The position numbers and the translations under genes were made by a program. A model generated the notes under the pieces. That model did not search any database. It had not been told where the DNA came from and worked only from the letters and a program-made list of their open reading frames with translations. A stretch of 64,000 bases of DNA from Lysobacter sp. BMK333-48F3 (GTDB taxonomy: Bacteria > Pseudomonadota > Gammaproteobacteria > Xanthomonadales > Xanthomonadaceae): assembly GCF_019733395.1 (NCBI RefSeq), contig NZ_JAIHOO010000001.1, forward strand, positions 4,342,983-4,406,982, in the 5' to 3' direction. This document shows, in pieces, positions 60,552-64,000 of this stretch; positions within the stretch are counted from its first letter, which is position 1, and each line of letters begins with the position of its first letter.

Positions 60552-63500
60552 TTACCAGCTGAAGCCCATCGACAGCTTGAACATGCGCGTCGGCAGGATG
60601 ATGCCGTCCTGGTGCTCGCCGAACTTGGCGTTCGGCGCGCCCAGGCGCCCGGCATAGGTTTCGTACTGGTTGTAGTTGCGCTCGTTGGTGACGTTGAGCA
60701 GGTCGCCGCGGATGCGGAACTTGATCCCGGCGCCGGTATCGAACTCCTTGCTCACCGCCAGGTCGAGCTGCTTGAAGCCGATCGTGTCGTCGGGCTTGAA
60801 CTGGTCGGTGAAGCACTGGCCGTCGTTGCCGGCCGGCGCCTGCGAGCAATTGACGAAGTAGTAGCCGGTCGGGCTGGCCACGGTCAGCTTGCCCGAGAAC
60901 GTCAGCCCCCACGGACCGTCGTAGATGCCGGTGGCGACCAGGCGATGGCGCGGCACGCCCTTGGCGTCGTGCCAGCCGAAGCCGGCCAGGCTGGGATGGT
61001 CGAGCGAGAACGACTCGCCGTTCTCGCGATTCTCCTCGGCGTCGGTCAGCGTATAGGCCACGGTCACGCCCCAGCCCGACTCGCGGGTGTAGGGCTTGTC
61101 GATCTTGACCAGCAGCGAATTGGCGCGGGTCTCGATGCCGTTGACGCCGAGGATCAGCGCGCGGCCGAAGCCCGGGATGCCGTTGCCGAACGGTGCGCCC
61201 CACTGCGCGCCCGGCGGATAGAACGAACCGTCGGGACGGCGGTTGCCGAGCAGGAAGGCGAAGCCGTCCTTGCTGACGATGCGCGACAGGCCGACGTCGG
61301 TCTGCCATTCGGTCTCGCCGATGGTCAGCGCGTTGCGCATGCCGATGCTGAACTGATCCGAGTACGGGGTCTTCAGATCGTTGTTGAGCAGGAACACCTC
61401 GCGGCCGTTGTTCGGATCCGCCGCGACCAGGGCTTCCAGCGCCGCGCGGTCGAAGTAGCGCGGATCGAAGGCCAGGCAGTCGCCGACGCCCGGGGTGCAG
61501 GCGTGGCCGGGCTGGTTGAAGCGGAACGAATAGGTCGGGAAGGTGCCCTTGGTGGTTTCCAGCTGCAGGTTGTTGAAGATGTTGCGGTCGTAGGCGCGGC
61601 CGGCGCCGCCGTAGATCACGTGGCGCTGGTCGGCGTTGAGATCGTAGGAGAAGCCCAGGCGCGGCTGGAACGCGTCCTTGAAGTTGCTGCGCTCGCGGCC
61701 GGTACTGATGTAGTCGTTGAGATCGATGCCGCCCCGAGCCAGAGTCTGGCGATAGCTTTGCCCGGCCGGCGCGCGCGGGTCCTGGCTGTTGAGCGCGGCG
61801 ACCACGTCGGCCGGGGTGCGGTAGTCGGTGTAGACGTCGCTGGTCTCGTAATCCCAGCGGATGCCGAGGTTCAGGGTCAGCTTGTCGTTGACCTCCCAGT
61901 CGTCCTGGATGTAGATGCCGAACTGCTTGTTGCGCGACTCGACGCTGCCGTCGGCGATCCCCGGCAGGCCGGCGCCGAAGCGGACCAGGTAGGGCGCGCC
62001 CAGGTCGCGGTCGATGTCGTAGAAGAACTGCGGGTTGTAGGGGATCTGCTCGGCGGCGCTGATGTCGATGCGCTTGTACTTCAGCCCCATCTTGACCGTG
62101 TGGTAGCCGTGCCACTGCAGGTCGGTCAGGGTCAGGTCGTCCTGGAACGAATAGCCCTTCTGCGCCTTGTTCTGGAAATTCTCGCCGGGGCCGGCGTTGA
62201 GCACGCGCTTGCCGCCGTTGGAATCGACGTCGGCGCGGGTCAGCACGTAGCCGTTGCCGAAGGCGTTGGCGCGCGGGTTGTAGCTGGCGTCCTCGTAGGT
62301 CAGGTGGGCGTCGTTGATCCAGCCCTGGCCGGTGTACTGGTAGCGCAGATCCAGGCGCTTGTCGCTATTGTCCTTGGCGGTGCCGAACGGCACGGTGTTG
62401 ATGCCGTCGACGCCGGTGATCTCGGTCTCGTCGCGGTACTTGCCGGTCAGTTCGAAATAGTGGTTCTCGCCGAGCAGCCAGTCGATCTTGGCGAAGTACA
62501 GGTCTTCCTTGAACGGCGCGTTGACGCCGCCGACCAGCGACTGGAACTGCGCCGGCAGCTGGGCCACGCCGACGCCCTCGCCGGGCTTGATCGTGAACGG
62601 CGTGTTGTATTCCTTGGCCTCGTAGGCGACGAAGAAGTGCGCGCGGTCGCGCAGGATCGGGCCGCTGAAGGAAACGCCGTACTGCTCTTCCTTGGAGTCG
62701 GTCTTGCGCCCGGCCTTTTCTTCGGCCGGGGTCGGCGAGCGCCACTTCTCGGCGGTGTAGTCCCAGAAGAAGTCGCCGTGGAATTCGTTGCCGCCCGAGC
62801 GCGTCACCGCGGTGATCGCGGCGCTGCTGAGCTGGTCGAACTCGGCCTTGTAGTTGGAGGTGATGACCTTGTATTCGCCGATCGCCGACTGCGGGAACGG
62901 GTTGCCGCGGGTGTCGTCCTGGCCGCCGACGCCGCCGGGCAGGACGTAGTTCTTCTGGCCGACGCCGTCGATGTAGACGTTGACCCCGTTGGAGCTCTGC
63001 GCGCCGCTGCGGATCGAGGTCGAGCCGTTGCCGGACTGGACGAACTGCACGCCCGGCACGGTGTCGGCGAAGGCGAGGAAGTTGCGCGTGCCCTGCGGCA
63101 GCGATTCGATCTGCTTGGTGCTGATGTAGGTCGCGTTCTCCGAGGTGCGCACCTCGGCCAGCGCTTCGCTGGTCACGGTGACCTTGTCCAGCTCGGTTGC
63201 CTCGCCAGCCGGCGCGGTCTCGGCGACGCCGCCGGTGGAGACGTTGAGCGTGGCCGACTGGCCGACCGCGACGGTGACGTTGCGCGAATTGGTCTTGCCG
63301 CCCGCGTCCACGTCGATGCGATAAGTGCCCGGCGGCAGGCCGGCCAGGGTGTAGTTGCCGTCGGCGCTGGTCTGCACCTTGCGGCTCAGGCCGCTGGCCA
63401 GGTTGGTCGCGGTGACGTTGGCGTTGGCGGCCGGGCCGGCGTCGCCGCTGACCACGCCGCGGATGGTCGCAGCGGTGCTTTGCGCCAGCGCGGCCGGCGC

Positions 63501-63587
63501 GGCCATCGCCAGGCAGCCGGCCAGGGCGCAGGCCAACAGGCTGCGGCCGGGTCTTTGCATCGGGTTACGCGGGGTCGTTGGGTTCAT
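60552..63587 (-). CDS. Oar-like TonB-dependent receptor with N-terminal carboxypeptidase-regulatory domain
   Basis: 1011 residues. The signal peptide ends ALAQ (about 36). A CarboxypepD-type beta-sandwich follows (about 38-115: TIRGVVSGDAGPAANANVTA, YTLAGLPPGTYRIDVDAGG), then TELDKVTVTSEAL as TonB box, plug and barrel; the last strand is RMFKLSMGFSW. This architecture is typical of Oar-like receptors abundant in xanthomonads and linked with glycan uptake. ATG 63587 has GGAGG six bases upstream. A TGTAA-N4-TTACA operator lies 59 bases before the start and a LacI gene lies just upstream, so sugar control is likely. Confidence 0.93.
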   Translation of the reverse strand: MNPTTPRNPMQRPGRSLLACALAGCLAMAAPAALAQSTAATIRGVVSGDAGPAANANVTATNLASGLSRKVQTSADGNYTLAGLPPGTYRIDVDAGGKTNSRNVTVAVGQSATLNVSTGGVAETAPAGEATELDKVTVTSEALAEVRTSENATYISTKQIESLPQGTRNFLAFADTVPGVQFVQSGNGSTSIRSGAQSSNGVNVYIDGVGQKNYVLPGGVGGQDDTRGNPFPQSAIGEYKVITSNYKAEFDQLSSAAITAVTRSGGNEFHGDFFWDYTAEKWRSPTPAEEKAGRKTDSKEEQYGVSFSGPILRDRAHFFVAYEAKEYNTPFTIKPGEGVGVAQLPAQFQSLVGGVNAPFKEDLYFAKIDWLLGENHYFELTGKYRDETEITGVDGINTVPFGTAKDNSDKRLDLRYQYTGQGWINDAHLTYEDASYNPRANAFGNGYVLTRADVDSNGGKRVLNAGPGENFQNKAQKGYSFQDDLTLTDLQWHGYHTVKMGLKYKRIDISAAEQIPYNPQFFYDIDRDLGAPYLVRFGAGLPGIADGSVESRNKQFGIYIQDDWEVNDKLTLNLGIRWDYETSDVYTDYRTPADVVAALNSQDPRAPAGQSYRQTLARGGIDLNDYISTGRERSNFKDAFQPRLGFSYDLNADQRHVIYGGAGRAYDRNIFNNLQLETTKGTFPTYSFRFNQPGHACTPGVGDCLAFDPRYFDRAALEALVAADPNNGREVFLLNNDLKTPYSDQFSIGMRNALTIGETEWQTDVGLSRIVSKDGFAFLLGNRRPDGSFYPPGAQWGAPFGNGIPGFGRALILGVNGIETRANSLLVKIDKPYTRESGWGVTVAYTLTDAEENRENGESFSLDHPSLAGFGWHDAKGVPRHRLVATGIYDGPWGLTFSGKLTVASPTGYYFVNCSQAPAGNDGQCFTDQFKPDDTIGFKQLDLAVSKEFDTGAGIKFRIRGDLLNVTNERNYNQYETYAGRLGAPNAKFGEHQDGIILPTRMFKLSMGFSW

Positions 63588-63645
63588 ATGCTTTCCTCCC
63601 TCCAAGGAGCACGTACAGCAAGTCGTTGCGGTGGAGCGGCGTTTG

Positions 63646-63659
63646 TGTAATCGCTTACA
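63646..63659. promoter_or_regulatory. LacI-type operator upstream of the TonB receptor gene
   Basis: Perfect palindromic arms TGTAA-TCGC-TTACA. They match the arms of the operator at 48277-48294 upstream of malK, and the adjacent gene encodes a LacI regulator. Confidence 0.65.
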
Positions 63660-63687
63660 GCCGCAGCCAAATTTTTTTCCGCGCGGA

Positions 63688-64000
63688 TCAGCCGTCGCCC
63701 CCTCGACGCATGCCCGATTCGCGAACGATCAGTTCCGGCTGCAGCAGTTGCGTTTGCCGCGGTTCGTCGGTGGTTGGCGCCGCGTCCTGCGGCGCCGGGT
63801 CGGCGGTGAGCTTGCTCAACAACAGGCGCGCCGCCCGCGCGCCCAATTCGGCGATATTGACCCGCATGGTCGTGAGCGTCGGGTGCACATAGCGGGCCAA
63901 GGGAATGTCGTCGAAGCCGGCCACGGCGACGTCGTCGGGCACCTTCAGTCCGGCTTGCGCGAACGCGAACAAGCAGCCCAAGGCCATCATGTCGTTGGCC
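63688..64000 (-). CDS. LacI family regulator (N-terminal part outside window)
   Basis: Only the last 104 codons are in the window; the frame is open to base 64000. The visible end has the LacI-family signature VAVAGFDDIPLARYVHPTLTT followed by NIAELGARAARLLL, the usual C-terminal layout, and the low-complexity stretch PAPQDAAPTTDEP before the final LQPELIVRESG. It reads into the TonB receptor gene in the same direction and is the best candidate to bind the operators at 63646 and 48277. Confidence 0.88.
   Translation of the reverse strand, partial: ANDMMALGCLFAFAQAGLKVPDDVAVAGFDDIPLARYVHPTLTTMRVNIAELGARAARLLLSKLTADPAPQDAAPTTDEPRQTQLLQPELIVRESGMRRGGDG

Noticed and set aside
60270..63650. 1126-codon plus-strand frame opposite the Oar-like receptor
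   Set aside because: Antisense shadow; no family motif.

Overview
The window looks like chromosomal DNA from a Xanthomonadaceae gamma-proteobacterium, most probably a Lysobacter-like species. GC content is very high (about 70%). The housekeeping order mtnA-gyrA and smc-zipA-ligA is the one known from xanthomonads. GyrA carries Gln at position 83, as reported for Stenotrophomonas. GTAGGAGCGGCG-type palindromes are scattered between genes, and secreted proteases, DUF3011 proteins and TonB-dependent receptors are abundant. The species call is inference. No rRNA, tRNA, CRISPR array, transposase or prophage was seen.

Layout. 1-4.4 kb: a truncated alpha-2-macroglobulin lipoprotein (minus). 4.8-9.2 kb: two secreted proteases (plus), a subtilase with a mannose-lectin-type domain and an M4 metalloprotease with a P-domain, each closed by a good terminator. 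9.4-15.6 kb: DUF1428, YceI, GyrA and MtnA (minus), separated by palindromic repeats. 15.8-17.3 kb: two DUF3011 proteins. 17.4-26.1 kb: a minus-strand cell-cycle/replication block smc-zipA-(unknown gene)-ligA-epmA. 26.4-30.1 kb: blaI, an M56 peptidase carrying ankyrin repeats, and a penicillin-binding-type serine hydrolase. 30.2-38.5 kb: a disaccharide locus with a LacI regulator, a GH65 phosphorylase fused to beta-phosphoglucomutase, a TonB receptor and an MFS permease. 38.7-41.7 kb: a putative DUF2235 lipase toxin, a lipoprotein and a small membrane protein, with an odd AT-rich repeat array. 42.2-46.9 kb: a TetR regulator, a PraB-like secreted protein and a TonB receptor. 47.1-52.0 kb: a MalK-type ATPase facing zwf-glk-pgl. 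52.2-64 kb (minus): a LacI regulator, an Oar-like TonB receptor, a GH144-type glucanase lipoprotein, an ABC sugar importer and a large secreted six-hairpin glycosidase.

How the parts may work together. The region from 47 to 64 kb reads as one sugar system: outer-membrane uptake, surface or periplasmic hydrolysis, ABC import using the detached MalK-type ATPase, and glucose entry into the Entner-Doudoroff/pentose phosphate route through Glk, Zwf and Pgl. The same operator half-sites (TGTAA-N4-TTACA) sit upstream of malK and of the TonB receptor, which ties the two ends together. The 30-38 kb locus is a second, phosphorolytic sugar system with its own ATCGAT-type operator. The proteases and the lipase cassette fit a predatory or competitive lifestyle.

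Limits: all family names come from motif reading, with no database search. Long open frames antisense to real genes are common in DNA of this GC content and were ignored.
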